DNA of 64,000 nucleotides from the NCBI RefSeq assembly GCF_003474435.1, contig NZ_QRNF01000002.1:95358-159357 (forward strand), in the 5' to 3' direction. How positions within the stretch are numbered: position 1 is the stretch's first letter; each line of letters starts with the position of its first letter. Made by a program: the position numbers and the translations under genes. This DNA is from Ruminococcus sp. AF46-10NS (GTDB lineage: Bacteria > Bacillota > Clostridia > Lachnospirales > Lachnospiraceae). The notes under the pieces are model-generated. The model was not told the DNA's origin, searched no databases, and saw only the letters and a program-made list of their open reading frames with translations. Below, one piece after another: positions 1-9,283 of this stretch.

Positions 1-24
1 GCAAATAATCGCAATATTCATGTC

Positions 25-783
25 TTATTTCGTAGCTTCACGGAATTCTGTTGTAAATCCCGGATCATAAAGCTTGGATCTGTCATAATGCGCTGCATTT
101 ACTGCATCACCAACCAGCATCAGTGCTGTTTTTGTGATGTTGTTCTCTTTTGCTGTCTGCGCAAGAGTTCCTACTGTACAGATAAATTTCTTCTCATCCG
201 GCCAGGTTGCCTTGTAAACGATAGCTGCCGGTGTATCCTCACGGTATCCACCCTCAACAAGTCTGCGGCTCAGCTCTTCCAGCATACCTGTGCTCAGGAA
301 GATAACCATTGTTGCATTGTGAGCTGCAAAAGACTGAATGCTTTCTTTGGCAGGTACAGGTGTTCTTCCTTCCATTCTGGTAATGATCACGCTCTGGGAA
401 ATATCCGGAAGTGTGTACTCCAGGTTCAGTGCAGATGCTGCTCCGCAGAATGCACTGACTCCAGGGCAGGAATCATAAGGGATTCCTTTCTCATCCAGAA
501 TATCCATTTGCTCACGGATCGCACCGTAGATACATGGATCACCTGTATGGAGACGTACAGTCATCTTCCCTTCTGCCTCAGCTCTCTCCATAACAGAGAT
601 CACTTCCTCCAGAGTCATTTTTGCACTGTTATGAATAGTGCAGACATCTTTGGAATACTCCAAAAGCCTGGGATTAACAAGAGATCCTGCATAGATGATC
701 ACATCTGCTTCCTCTAAATACTGTTTTCCTCTTACTGTGATAAGATCCGGTGCTCCCGGACCTGCTCCTACAAAATGTACCAT
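25..783 (-). CDS. cbiF: Cobalt-precorrin-4 C11-methyltransferase
   Basis: The 252-residue protein is a SAM-dependent tetrapyrrole methylase. It carries the N-terminal GAGPGAPDLIT loop, the HTGDPCIYG loop near residue 80 and the PGVSAF segment near residue 108, all typical of CbiF/CobM. It methylates C-11 of cobalt-precorrin-4 in the anaerobic corrin ring pathway in the cytoplasm. It starts 3 bases after cbiL and is the third gene of a cbiD-cbiL-cbiF transcript that continues beyond the left edge of the window. The length is normal for the family. CbiF is preferred to the aerobic CobM because CbiD, an anaerobic-route enzyme, lies in the same operon. Confidence 0.93.
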   Translation of the reverse strand: MVHFVGAGPGAPDLITVRGKQYLEEADVIIYAGSLVNPRLLEYSKDVCTIHNSAKMTLEEVISVMERAEAEGKMTVRLHTGDPCIYGAIREQMDILDEKGIPYDSCPGVSAFCGAASALNLEYTLPDISQSVIITRMEGRTPVPAKESIQSFAAHNATMVIFLSTGMLEELSRRLVEGGYREDTPAAIVYKATWPDEKKFICTVGTLAQTAKENNITKTALMLVGDAVNAAHYDRSKLYDPGFTTEFREATK

Positions 784-786
784 AAT

Positions 787-1488
787 CTATTCTTCAGTCC
801 TTTCTTTATTTTCTTTGATAATGATCAGTGAATAATATCCTGCATCTTCCGGGATCTCTTCCACAGTTCTGTAGATCTTCTCATCCGGCATGCCACAGTT
901 CTCGATCATCATAGCTTCTGCGCCCTGTGCAAGAAGCTCAGCTTTCACATCTCCCATTTTCTTTCCGGCTTTCATAAGTACCTTGGTTCCCGGAAGCTTC
1001 AGCGCATCCTCGATCTGGTAAGATGCAGGGATTACGTGAAGAGGCTCAGCCTTCTCCACAAGACCTGTGTTCAGACGTGCGGAAACTGCACAGAAAGATG
1101 TGATTCCACAGACGATCTCTGTGTCATATCCCTGTGCCACAAGTCTGTGATGCACGTAAAGATAAGTAGAATATACAGTCGGATCACCAAGGGTAAGAAA
1201 TGCTACATTTTTTCCCTGGTCAAGAACCGCCTTAACTTTTTCCGCTCCTTCATCATGATAGCTCTTCAGCACTACCGGATCTTTTGACATCGGGAACGGA
1301 ACCGCAAGAAGTTCTTTTTTTCCAAGCTCCGGATATGCACCTTCTACGATCTTAAATGCTACGGTGTCTTCCGGAACTTTTCCCGGAAGAGCCACAACAT
1401 CTGCCTCTTTTACAAGACGAAGTGCTTTTAAAGTAAGAAGTTCCGGATCTCCCGGTCCCACACCTATTCCGTATAATTTACCTGCCAT
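787..1488 (-). CDS. cbiL: Cobalt-precorrin-2 C20-methyltransferase
   Basis: The 233-residue SAM-dependent tetrapyrrole methylase has the GVGPGDPELLT loop at the N-terminus, LTLGDPTVYST near residue 100 and a CGITSF segment near residue 127. These match the CbiL/CobI family, which adds the C-20 methyl group to (cobalt-)precorrin-2. An AGGAGG site lies about 8 bases upstream of the ATG. About 96 bases separate it from cbiD upstream, and cbiF follows after 3 bases, so the genes are probably co-transcribed. The length is typical. Confidence 0.92.
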   Translation of the reverse strand: MAGKLYGIGVGPGDPELLTLKALRLVKEADVVALPGKVPEDTVAFKIVEGAYPELGKKELLAVPFPMSKDPVVLKSYHDEGAEKVKAVLDQGKNVAFLTLGDPTVYSTYLYVHHRLVAQGYDTEIVCGITSFCAVSARLNTGLVEKAEPLHVIPASYQIEDALKLPGTKVLMKAGKKMGDVKAELLAQGAEAMMIENCGMPDEKIYRTVEEIPEDAGYYSLIIIKENKERTEE

Positions 1489-1584
1489 TTTTTATTTCCT
1501 CCTGTTGTTTGTTTTTTATAGTCAAGTTCCTGCCTTGCTTATCGCTTTTCGCAACTCCGCAGAGAATTTCCTTGATTCGTTTTT

Positions 1585-2811
1585 TCACAATTTGTCAGCC
1601 CCTGCATCTGCCTGCTCCTGAATAGCTTCCATCAGCTTTAAAGCATCCCGGGTCTGCCCCAACAGTCCATATACATTGGAGAATACCACTGCACCAAGCA
1701 GGATCTGCTCATAAGAACGGTGATCCAGATAAAACTGAATCTTCTCCATAACAATAGCCATCGTTTGCTTCAGGATCCCATACCTGTCAATAACAGCCAG
1801 GGCTTCGTCTGTTGTTCCTGCCTCCAGAATCTCCCGGGCACATTCCAGTGTACCACCTGCCCGTATGGCACTTGCACAGAGAACTTCCATTCTGCCATCT
1901 GCACAGTGAGAATGCGTATTCATGATCCCTGCTGCAACTTTTACAAATTTACCGATATGGGCTACAAAAAGGATTCCCTTTACACCCATATCTATTGCCA
2001 TATCTATGGTTTCTCCTACATAATTGCTGCATTTGATATTATTCTCAAAAGGAATCGTCATATGTTCCCGGAGATAATCCGCTCCATAATTTCCCGGTGT
2101 CACCAGAATGTAATTTTCTCCCTGAAAGAAATGCTGTTTCATTTCCACCTGGATGCTGGCGATCAGGGCTCGCTCGCTCATTGGCTCCACAATACCGCTT
2201 GTTCCAAGAATGGAAATACCTCCCATAATTCCCAGACGGGGATTGAAGGTTTTTTTTGAGATTTCTTCTCCCTCCGGTACGGAAATTGTGATCTTCAGGT
2301 ACCCTTCGTAATCGTATTCCTGTGCTGCTTCTTCTGCCTCACGAAGGATCATTGCCTTCGGAACCGGGTTAATGGCAGCTTCGCCCACCTTCTGGGATAA
2401 ACCAGGTTTTGTGACCCGGCCTACACCGACGCCACCGTCAAGGATGATGCTGGAATGAATGATTACTTTTTTTGAATCTGTATTTTGATTATCTATAATG
2501 TTCTTCGCTGCTTCAGCGGAAATCTTTTCGACTTTTGCATAGACCAGAATGCCGTTGGTGGTGTCGGGATCGTCCCCCGCGTCTTTCTGGACTGCACAGG
2601 AAACATGAGTTTCTCCTCTGGTGATGTCATGGAGCTGCAAATTCAGGGTGATTCCCTTGGGGGTTTGGAGTTCTACTTCTGAAAGAGAAGCTCCTGAGAG
2701 AAGCATACGGACTGCACCGCGGGTTGCCCCTGCTGCACAGGAACCGGTGGTGTAACCGTAGCGGAGGCGTTTGTTGTTTTTTATGATGTATTTGTCTTCC
2801 AGACCAGTCAT
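1585..2811 (-). CDS. cbiD: Cobalt-precorrin-5B C1-methyltransferase
   Basis: The 408-residue protein has the CbiD N-terminal signature: RYGYTTGSCAAGA near residue 17, the KDAGDDPDTTNG segment near 76 and GGVGVGRVTKPGL near 125. CbiD methylates C-1 of cobalt-precorrin-5B in the oxygen-independent cobalamin route. An AGGAGG site at 2824-2829 lies 12 bases upstream of the chosen ATG, slightly long. A second ATG 7 bases further upstream is in another frame. It is the first visible gene of the cbiD-cbiL-cbiF transcript. I could not find a cobalamin riboswitch in the 500 bases upstream. Confidence 0.94.
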   Translation of the reverse strand: MTGLEDKYIIKNNKRLRYGYTTGSCAAGATRGAVRMLLSGASLSEVELQTPKGITLNLQLHDITRGETHVSCAVQKDAGDDPDTTNGILVYAKVEKISAEAAKNIIDNQNTDSKKVIIHSSIILDGGVGVGRVTKPGLSQKVGEAAINPVPKAMILREAEEAAQEYDYEGYLKITISVPEGEEISKKTFNPRLGIMGGISILGTSGIVEPMSERALIASIQVEMKQHFFQGENYILVTPGNYGADYLREHMTIPFENNIKCSNYVGETIDMAIDMGVKGILFVAHIGKFVKVAAGIMNTHSHCADGRMEVLCASAIRAGGTLECAREILEAGTTDEALAVIDRYGILKQTMAIVMEKIQFYLDHRSYEQILLGAVVFSNVYGLLGQTRDALKLMEAIQEQADAGADKL

Positions 2812-2922
2812 ATTGCATTGGCACCTCCTTTTTCTTTAATGAGTTTTTTGTAGGAAATTTTTTTGGGGGTTGAGTGTTTTACTTTTTATAATATAATTCT
2901 GCTTTTTAAGCTGTGGAAGTTT

Positions 2923-2971
2923 GCGAGGAGGGGAGGCACTCAAAGTTGCGAAGCCCGTTTCCCCTCCTCGC
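2923..2971. repeat. Hairpin repeat, copy 1 (conserved loop)
   Basis: A perfect 12-base stem (2923-2934 with 2960-2971, GCGAGGAGGGGA pairing with TCCCCTCCTCGC) closes a loop that contains AGTTGCGAAGCCCG. The loop is matched, inverted, inside a second hairpin at 3251-3297, whose stem sequence is different. Nothing here looks coding. It could be a terminator-like structure, a mobile palindromic repeat or one end of a small MITE-like element. Confidence 0.6.
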
Positions 2972-3283
2972 GCTCCTCCCCTCTGGGCACGCAGCTGAGC
3001 TACGGTGTTGGCTGTGTGATATTTTGAAAGGATGATGTATTCAGCGGTATTGGGAGTGTAGCGTTGTGCCGATGTTTTCTGGTTGGGTGTTAGGTTGATG
3101 ATAGGGGACAGGCCTGCTGCGCAGGCCGCTTTCTCGTCCGCTGCGACCAATCGGCTCAGCGTTTCATTTCCAATAACGTTGAATACGTACGCCCTTGCGA
3201 AAACCTTTCATTGCCATAGCGTAGATTCAGGCGTGCCCAAGAAGGGGGTTGTAAGGGGGACCTTCGGGCTTCGCAACTCTGAG
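2939..3283. repeat. 345-bp gene-free element bounded by 19-bp inverted repeats
   Basis: The gene-free stretch 2830-3345 lies upstream of cbiD and downstream of the MATE gene. Within it, 2939-2957 and 3265-3283 are inverted copies that match at 18 of 19 bases. Between them is another short hairpin (3112-3128, GGCCTGC/GCAGGCC). No open frame here has a ribosome site or recognisable protein similarity. The inverted ends could make this a MITE-like unit, or they may simply be the conserved loops of two independent hairpin repeats. Confidence 0.45.
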
Positions 3284-3297
3284 ATGGTCCCCCTTAC
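3251..3297. repeat. Hairpin repeat, copy 2 (conserved loop)
   Basis: A perfect 12-base stem (GTAAGGGGGACC at 3251-3262 with GGTCCCCCTTAC at 3286-3297) closes a 23-base loop holding GGGCTTCGCAACTCTGAG. The loop is the inverse of the loop in the hairpin at 2923-2971. It lies just downstream of the MATE gene and could also end its transcript, but no clear T-run follows. Confidence 0.6.
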
Positions 3298-3359
3298 GGT
3301 TTTCTTTACATTTCCAAAATGTAAAATCCCCACGGCTTTGGGATCCTAACGGTAATTTC

Positions 3360-4700
3360 TCAAATTACCTTGTGTTCCAACCACCGACGACTGTGGAATC
3401 TCCATGTAAATATGATTCCGCGTACCGTCCAGTCCGCAAACATTCCGATCCAGACTCCCATTGGACCAAATCCGAGAACTCGTATCAGAAATACGCAAAG
3501 GCAGAACCTGCACGCCCACATGGTGCAACAGGACGTGATCATAGAAAATTTCACATCACCTGCTGCCCGAAGGCCATATCCCGGTACAAAAGCCATAGTC
3601 CATACCAGTGGTTTTACGATAGTGATCCATGTGATCATGTGAATACACATGACTGCACTGGACTTCTCCATGCCACCGAGGATTGTTACCGGTCTTGCCA
3701 GTGCGTATACAGTGAGACAGCTTACAATAATAACGATCTCCGCGATCACGCAGAGTTTTTTTATGTAATAGACAGCTTCATCTTTTCGTCCGGCACCGAG
3801 ACACTGACCAACAATGGTCATGAGTCCTACGCCTACACCGATCGCTGCAATTCCATTGAGATTCTCTAGGATATTTGTCATTGCCTGCGCAGCAATCGCT
3901 GCTGTTCCAAGTGTGGAAACTGTTGACTGGATCGCAAGTTTTCCAAGCTGGAACATACTATTCTCGATTCCTGACGGAATTCCAAGTCCAAGAATTCTTC
4001 CTATCATAGACCAGTCCGGCCGGATCTTCAGGTAATCCTTCACAACAATAGGCTGTCTGTCCTTTCTGAGCTGATATAAAACTACTACAGCACAGAAAAC
4101 TCGCGAAACCAGTGTTGAGATCGCCGCTCCTGCAACTCCCATATGAAATACCCAGATCAGGACCGCATTTCCGCCAATATTCATTACATTGGAAATCATG
4201 GAAATGATCATTGGTCCTTTCGTATTCTCCTGTGCCCGGAAAATAGATGCCGCAGCATCATAGGAAGCTATAAACGGAAATGACAATGCTGTAAAAAAGA
4301 AATACGTCTCAGAAGCACGCATGACATCCGCTTCTACTGAACCAAATATCAGCCGCAGTAAAGGCTTCTGAAAAATAAGACAGACTGCAGATACAGCTAC
4401 AGAAATCGCCGTAATAATAAACAAAACCTGCCTTGCCGACATATTTGCTTTCTCATAATTCTTCTGTCCGATATACTGCGCGCAGACAATAGCTCCACCT
4501 GCTGCCAGCGCAGAAAAAGCCTGGATCAGAAGTATATTGATGGAATCCACAAGAGAAACCGCAGAAAGAGCCGCAGATCCCACATTACTTACCATCATGG
4601 TATCTGCGGTTCCCATTATCGAATTCAAAATCTGTTCCAGCACTACCGGAACCAGCAGATTACGGATCATCCGGTTTGTAAACATATGCTGCTGTTCCAT
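3360..4700 (-). CDS. MATE family multidrug/Na+ antiporter-type exporter
   Basis: The 446-residue polytopic membrane protein has about 12 predicted membrane segments and MATE features such as the N-terminal PVVLEQILNS segment, the GTADTMMVS motif and the internal repeat containing GIPSGIENSMFQ. MATE proteins export cationic drugs and other toxic compounds in exchange for Na+ or H+. The substrate cannot be told from sequence. The gene stands alone between the repeat region and the anti-sigma gene. A second, distinct MATE gene lies at 20840-22225. Confidence 0.88.
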   Translation of the reverse strand: MEQQHMFTNRMIRNLLVPVVLEQILNSIMGTADTMMVSNVGSAALSAVSLVDSINILLIQAFSALAAGGAIVCAQYIGQKNYEKANMSARQVLFIITAISVAVSAVCLIFQKPLLRLIFGSVEADVMRASETYFFFTALSFPFIASYDAAASIFRAQENTKGPMIISMISNVMNIGGNAVLIWVFHMGVAGAAISTLVSRVFCAVVVLYQLRKDRQPIVVKDYLKIRPDWSMIGRILGLGIPSGIENSMFQLGKLAIQSTVSTLGTAAIAAQAMTNILENLNGIAAIGVGVGLMTIVGQCLGAGRKDEAVYYIKKLCVIAEIVIIVSCLTVYALARPVTILGGMEKSSAVMCIHMITWITIVKPLVWTMAFVPGYGLRAAGDVKFSMITSCCTMWACRFCLCVFLIRVLGFGPMGVWIGMFADWTVRGIIFTWRFHSRRWLEHKVI

Positions 4701-4908
4701 GTTTTCATCTCCTGGATTATTCTTAAATTTTACAAAAATCTATCTGTAATTTATTAGTCACGCTTTCTTAGACATTATACCCTTTTCTTTCATTTTTTCC
4801 AATATATTTTATGTGTTTTTCTTGAATTGTGGTGATTTTCTGCATAAAGCCGTACAAAACACCGCAGAGATCTCTCATCCCTGCGGTGCAAAAGCAGCTG
4901 ACACACAT

Positions 4909-6162
4909 TCAACTCTGCGGCTGTGTATCAATATAATCTACCAGATCCTCTTCATACAATTCCAAAAGTGTTTCTTTTTGTACACTTGCAGCAAAACCTT
5001 GTATTTTTAATCCGTTCTTTTTTACATAAGTGATCATATTCTGACATCCTTCAGCAAAATCTTCTGTTACATCTATCATTTTTATAATGTCACTATGATC
5101 TGCAAGATAAGACAAAAGACTTATATAATGTGTCTCCATGACCTTTTCATCCGTTTCATCAATCATTTCATAAGGATCATGATCATCCAGAAGCGAAAGA
5201 TACGGGTACTTCTCTCTGTCCCAGTTCATGCTGGAACCCGATGGCTCTGGAACAAAACCTGTGTTTACATTCGTATATGTGTCCGTATATACTGCACACC
5301 AGAGATCTCCCAGATCCATATTTTCCTTCTTCGAAAAGGCTTCTGCCCATTGGATGAATTCTTTATAATCTGTAAGTTTATCAAGCGATACATATGCTGT
5401 ATACCAGTCCGTATCACTGTACTGTTCGATCTCCTCTTTAGATGCCCGGATGCTATCTTTTTTCCGTTCTTTTCCATCTATCTTCGTCTCAGTTCCGTCA
5501 GAATTAACTTCCCACGCCTCCCAGGCTTCTTCATCTCCCGGAAGATAAAAACGCCAGCCAGGAACCTTAAGCACATTATTATCATATAACGTAAGTTTTC
5601 CCCGGACAAGTTTACCGCTGACAGACGTAAACTTCCCATTTCTGCTTACTGTTTGCGGAATTGTAATATCATACACACCGTACCCCCTGTCAACAGCATT
5701 CACCTGATCTCTCCTGTTTCCCGCAAGAAACAATTCTGAATATACAGAAAGATCCAGGCTCATTCTGGTAGTTTTAATATCTGTATTTTCCGAATTCTCC
5801 CCGACAACTTCATTTGGATCATAAAATAATGCTGAAACCACTTTCGGAAATATGAAAACCGCTCCCAGGATAACAGCAAGGATAACACAGCCAACCGCTA
5901 TTCCTGTTTTCAGAAGAGCTCTGCGCACTGCTTTTCGTATTTCTTTTATAAAACGTTCGTTTTCTATTTTCTGTTCTTTATCTGTTCCCGAAAAAACATC
6001 CGTTTTCTCCGGTTCCAGATCTTCCATGCCTGGAATCTCTCCTTCTTCGTAAAGATACTCACTGATCGCATCCTGACGTTCAATATCTGCTGCTATCTTT
6101 TTTTTCGTTTCTTCATCCAGCTGACCTTCTTTATATAATTTCAAAAGTTCCCGGTATGTCAT
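4909..6162 (-). CDS. Membrane anti-sigma factor (sigma factor regulator type)
   Basis: This 417-residue protein has a short cytoplasmic N-terminal domain (about residues 1-85), one membrane segment (AVGCVILAVILGAVFIFP) and a large extracellular domain resembling the sigma-factor-regulator C-terminal family. It follows the ECF sigma gene and probably holds that sigma factor inactive at the membrane. A GGAGGG site at 6172-6177 lies 9 bases before the ATG at 6162, so I start there. A GTG at 6171 that overlaps the sigma stop would add three residues. Its extracellular signal is unknown. Confidence 0.8.
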   Translation of the reverse strand: MTYRELLKLYKEGQLDEETKKKIAADIERQDAISEYLYEEGEIPGMEDLEPEKTDVFSGTDKEQKIENERFIKEIRKAVRRALLKTGIAVGCVILAVILGAVFIFPKVVSALFYDPNEVVGENSENTDIKTTRMSLDLSVYSELFLAGNRRDQVNAVDRGYGVYDITIPQTVSRNGKFTSVSGKLVRGKLTLYDNNVLKVPGWRFYLPGDEEAWEAWEVNSDGTETKIDGKERKKDSIRASKEEIEQYSDTDWYTAYVSLDKLTDYKEFIQWAEAFSKKENMDLGDLWCAVYTDTYTNVNTGFVPEPSGSSMNWDREKYPYLSLLDDHDPYEMIDETDEKVMETHYISLLSYLADHSDIIKMIDVTEDFAEGCQNMITYVKKNGLKIQGFAASVQKETLLELYEEDLVDYIDTQPQS

Positions 6163-6167
6163 AATGT

Positions 6168-6659
6168 TCACCCTCCTTGCTGCTCCATATATTTTTTCAG
6201 TTCCTTTTTTGCTCTGTATGCCAGCACGCGGACATTTTCCGGTGTTATATGAAGAACTGCCGCTATCTCTTTCTGGGAAAAATCTCCAAAATACTGCAGC
6301 AATAGGATCTCTCTTTTTTTTATATCCAATTTTTTCAGAGCCTGATAAAGCTGCAGTTTCCGTTCATTTTCAATCATATTGGCAAGGAGATCTTTTTCCT
6401 CATCTGACCTTTTCATTTCTTCTTCAAGAGAAACATTCCTGGATGCTTTTTCCCTGTAATTAAAAAAAAGATTTCTGGCTACCATATAAAGCCAGGCCCG
6501 GATATTTCCATGTTCTTCCGGAAGTGACAGCAATGCTTTTAAAAAGGTTTCCTGAGTAAGATCTTCGGCTATATGATGATTTCTGCTAAGAGAATATATG
6601 TACAGATATAATTCTCTATGGTATTTTTCATAAACTAATGTCAGCAGTTTCTGTTCCAT
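6168..6659 (-). CDS. ECF-type RNA polymerase sigma factor
   Basis: The 163-residue protein has sigma region 2 (about residues 8-70, with AEDLTQETFLKAL) and region 4 (about 105-160, with a helix-turn-helix in FSQKEIAAVLHIT). Regions 1 and 3 are absent, which is the ECF layout. It directs RNA polymerase to a small set of envelope or stress promoters. The stop codon overlaps the possible start of the next gene, a membrane anti-sigma factor, so the two form a classical sigma/anti-sigma operon. Confidence 0.9.
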   Translation of the reverse strand: MEQKLLTLVYEKYHRELYLYIYSLSRNHHIAEDLTQETFLKALLSLPEEHGNIRAWLYMVARNLFFNYREKASRNVSLEEEMKRSDEEKDLLANMIENERKLQLYQALKKLDIKKREILLLQYFGDFSQKEIAAVLHITPENVRVLAYRAKKELKKYMEQQGG

Positions 6660-6689
6660 ATTTCTCCCCTTTCTCCTGTCTTCACTTAT

Positions 6690-6717
6690 ATAACAGCTAT
6701 ATCGGAAAAATGTTACA
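6690..6717 (-). promoter_or_regulatory. Possible ECF-type promoter of the sigma operon
   Basis: On the minus strand TGTAAC (6717-6712) is followed 17 bases later by GTTA (6694-6691), 31 bases before the sigma gene start. TGTAAC resembles the -35 element of several Bacillus ECF sigma factors, which would allow autoregulation. This rests on motif likeness only. Confidence 0.35.
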
Positions 6718-6804
6718 TCTGCATGCAGTAGAAAAAATATTTTTCTGATGATATACTGTAAACTGCAAAAACTTTCATCAATCTCAGAAAAGGAACTTTT
6801 TTAT

Positions 6805-7701
6805 ATGCAAAGAATCATTCACTATACCGTCAAAGCCCAGGATTCAGGTCTCACGATCCTTGCATTTCTTAGAAAAAACGGCTTTTCCAAACATATATTA
6901 ACAACTATGAAGCGGGCAGAACATGCCATTCTCCTTAACGGACTTCCGGCTTTTGGACGAACGATTTTAAAAGAGCAGGATGTTCTTAAGATCCTTGTCC
7001 CGGAAGAGGTCGGGCCGGAAGAATCTATTATTCCGGTAAAAATCCCTCTGGATATCCTGTACGAAGATGAGGATATCCTGGTTCTTAACAAACCGGCAGA
7101 TATGCCTGTTCACCCTTCTGCCGGAAATTATGAGAACACTCTGGCAAACGGAGTTGCCTGGTATTATAAACAGCAGGGGAAAACTTTTGTTTACCGCTGC
7201 ATCAACCGCCTGGACCGCGACACCACAGGAGTTCTTGTACTGGCAAAAAATCCTCTCAGCGGTGCCCTGCTCTCAGCACAGATGAAACAGCGCCAGATCC
7301 GACGCACTTATCTTGCGCTCACAGACGGGATTCCTCCTAAAAAAGGTACTATTTCCGCACCGATCGCCAGAATGGATGATTCCGTAATTACCAGAGAAGT
7401 AAATTTTGAGCATGGAGAAACCGCTGTCACCCATTATGAACGGTTGGATGTCAATAATGGATATTCCCTTGTGGAACTTCATCTGGATACCGGACGAACG
7501 CATCAGATCCGTGTCCATATGAAATATATCGGATGCCCTCTTCCCGGAGATTTTCTCTACCATCCGGATTTTGACAGGATCAGCCGGCAGGCTCTTCACT
7601 CCTTTCAGCTGGAATTTACCCATCCCATAACTGGGAAACCCATGCGTTTTCTGGCACCTGTACCGGAAGATTTCCTGAATGCATTTCATTTTCACTACTG
7701 A
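6805..7701 (+). CDS. RluA-family RNA pseudouridine synthase (RluD-like)
   Basis: The protein converts uridine to pseudouridine in RNA, most likely 23S rRNA. It has an N-terminal S4-like segment (about residues 1-75), the DEDILVLNKPADMPVHP segment and the catalytic RLDRDTTG motif with its conserved Asp, followed by the GRTHQIRVH segment. The open frame extends upstream to 6748, but AAAAGGAA ends 9 bases before the ATG at 6805 and family members start there, giving 298 residues. It stands alone, divergent from the sigma operon and convergent with coaX. The exact uridine targeted cannot be assigned. Confidence 0.88.
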   Translation: MQRIIHYTVKAQDSGLTILAFLRKNGFSKHILTTMKRAEHAILLNGLPAFGRTILKEQDVLKILVPEEVGPEESIIPVKIPLDILYEDEDILVLNKPADMPVHPSAGNYENTLANGVAWYYKQQGKTFVYRCINRLDRDTTGVLVLAKNPLSGALLSAQMKQRQIRRTYLALTDGIPPKKGTISAPIARMDDSVITREVNFEHGETAVTHYERLDVNNGYSLVELHLDTGRTHQIRVHMKYIGCPLPGDFLYHPDFDRISRQALHSFQLEFTHPITGKPMRFLAPVPEDFLNAFHFHY

Positions 7702-7776
7702 AAAAAAGCTGTCACAAGTTACAGGCAATCCATTATGACCTAAAAACAGCTGTCCTGATCCAGGAGTTTTCACTAA

Positions 7777-7806
7777 ACAGGATAACAGCCCACAGCTATA
7801 TCCTGT
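7777..7806. terminator. Possible bidirectional terminator
   Basis: An 8-base stem (ACAGGATA at 7777-7784 with TATCCTGT at 7799-7806) lies between the convergent pseudouridine synthase and coaX genes. T-runs nearby are poor, so this is a weak candidate. Confidence 0.35.
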
Positions 7807-7856
7807 CTCTTTGAAAACATCTTCCGAATCCGAGACAGCTGATTTCTCATTTTTCT

Positions 7857-8621
7857 TTATTTGTTTTTCTCGTAGATCACAAGAAGTCCCTTAAGCAGAA
7901 GATCCTCGTCCAGGATAACTTCTTTCTTACAATGGGAAACGATCTTTTTCGCCAGTCCGCCTGTTGCAATAACTGTTGTTTTCTCCCCAAGCTCTTCTTC
8001 CACACGGTCGATAATTCCGTCGATGGCTGCCGCATTGCTGTAAAGCACACCGCTCTTCATACACTCGACTGTGTTCTTGCCAAGCACATGTTTCGGAGCA
8101 TCTATACTGATGCCGCTAAGCTGTGAGGCTCTCGCTGTCAGTGCGTCCAGGGAAATTCCAATTCCCGGCATGATCATACCGCCAATATACTGTTTCTTAT
8201 TGTTGACAACAGATACTGTAGTAGCTGTTCCCATATCGATCACAATAAACGGAACCGGATATTCATTTAATCCTGCCACTGCATTGGCTACAAGATCTGC
8301 ACCAAGCTGTCCCGGATTATCCATCATGATATTTAAACCGGTTTTAACTCCAGGCCCAAGAACCATGACTTCTTTTTTCAGGATTTTTTCCGCTGCCAGT
8401 TTTGCAATATTGGTGATCTGTGGAACAACAGATGAGATAATACATCCCTCAATATCCGTTTTCTTAATATGGTAAATGTCTAATACCGTTTTCAGATCCA
8501 CAGCATATTCCAGCTCTGTCTTGGTACGCACAGTGGAAAGCCTCTCAATGAAATATGTCTTCTTATCATCAATACATCCGACAACAATATTTGTGTTTCC
8601 AATATCAATTGCTAAAATCAT
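7857..8621 (-). CDS. coaX: Type III pantothenate kinase
   Basis: The 254-residue protein phosphorylates pantothenate, the first step of coenzyme A synthesis. The N-terminal AIDIGNTNIVVG phosphate loop, the DNPGQLGADLVANA segment, VIDMGTATTVS and GGMIMPGI are typical of CoaX. The length is normal. It is followed on the same strand, going upstream, by the pantothenate uptake component panT and by coaBC, so three genes of one vitamin pathway are grouped. Confidence 0.93.
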   Translation of the reverse strand: MILAIDIGNTNIVVGCIDDKKTYFIERLSTVRTKTELEYAVDLKTVLDIYHIKKTDIEGCIISSVVPQITNIAKLAAEKILKKEVMVLGPGVKTGLNIMMDNPGQLGADLVANAVAGLNEYPVPFIVIDMGTATTVSVVNNKKQYIGGMIMPGIGISLDALTARASQLSGISIDAPKHVLGKNTVECMKSGVLYSNAAAIDGIIDRVEEELGEKTTVIATGGLAKKIVSHCKKEVILDEDLLLKGLLVIYEKNK

Positions 8622-8651
8622 AATTTTCTTTTCCCGTCTTTTTCAAAATAA

Positions 8652-9283
8652 TCATGCTTTTTTCCGGCCAAGCTGTGATGCCGGAATCAGGTGGGCCTTG
8701 GAAAGTGCTGCTCCTACTGCGCCGGTGATCACTGTAGAAGAGATCATTTCACAGACAGCATTGATTCCTACCATCAGGCAGCAGCCGATGATAATGTTAT
8801 GACCACCCATCAGATTTTTAACATAATCAGTATTTCCAAACAGTCCCACAAGCGCAGTCATAAAGAACAGTGTGTTCAGAAACGCCGAAAAGAATCCTGT
8901 CACTGCACAGGCCACATATGTATTGCTGACTTTACGCATGCCTTTAAAAATAAATCCAAGGCAGATACCATCCAGAAGACGTGGTACAAAACGCTGGACA
9001 AAAGCGAACACCGGATTGATACCGAATAATACAACTCCCATGGCACTGGAACCGCCTACGCCAATACACTGCAGGAAACTGGTGAGACCGAAGATCGCAC
9101 CTGCACTGCTCCGCCGACAGGCCCGAGAACCACTGCACTGATCGCTACCGGGATCACATTAAAAGAAATCGCCAGCGGTCCAATGTTCAAATAACCAAGC
9201 GGTGTGTAAGCCATCAGCAGAAGAATTGCCGCCATCAGGCCAAGTAAAGTAAGCTGTGCTGTTGTAAATCTGTTACTTTTCAT
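8652..9283 (-). CDS. panT: Pantothenate ECF transporter substrate-binding subunit, frameshifted
   Basis: The first 65 or so residues (from the ATG at 9283, with LGLMAAILLLMAYTPLGYL) and the remaining part (with GINPVFAFVQRFVPRLLDG) lie in two frames. Restoring one base near 9104 joins them as GGAVAGAIFGLTSFLQCIG and gives a normal S-component of about 210 residues with six membrane segments. S-components bind the vitamin and work with the shared EcfA/A'/T module, which is not in this window. Pantothenate is inferred from the neighbours coaX and coaBC. The single lost base fits a sequencing error as well as a real mutation. Confidence 0.82.

Noticed and set aside
2836-3150. Open frame of 104 residues in the gene-free stretch
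   Set aside because: There is no ribosome site, it crosses a hairpin repeat and its composition is not protein-like.
2830-3345. Cobalamin riboswitch upstream of cbiD
   Set aside because: I searched both strands by eye for the B12 box (GCCACTG-like) and related conserved segments and did not find them. A covariance model search would be decisive.
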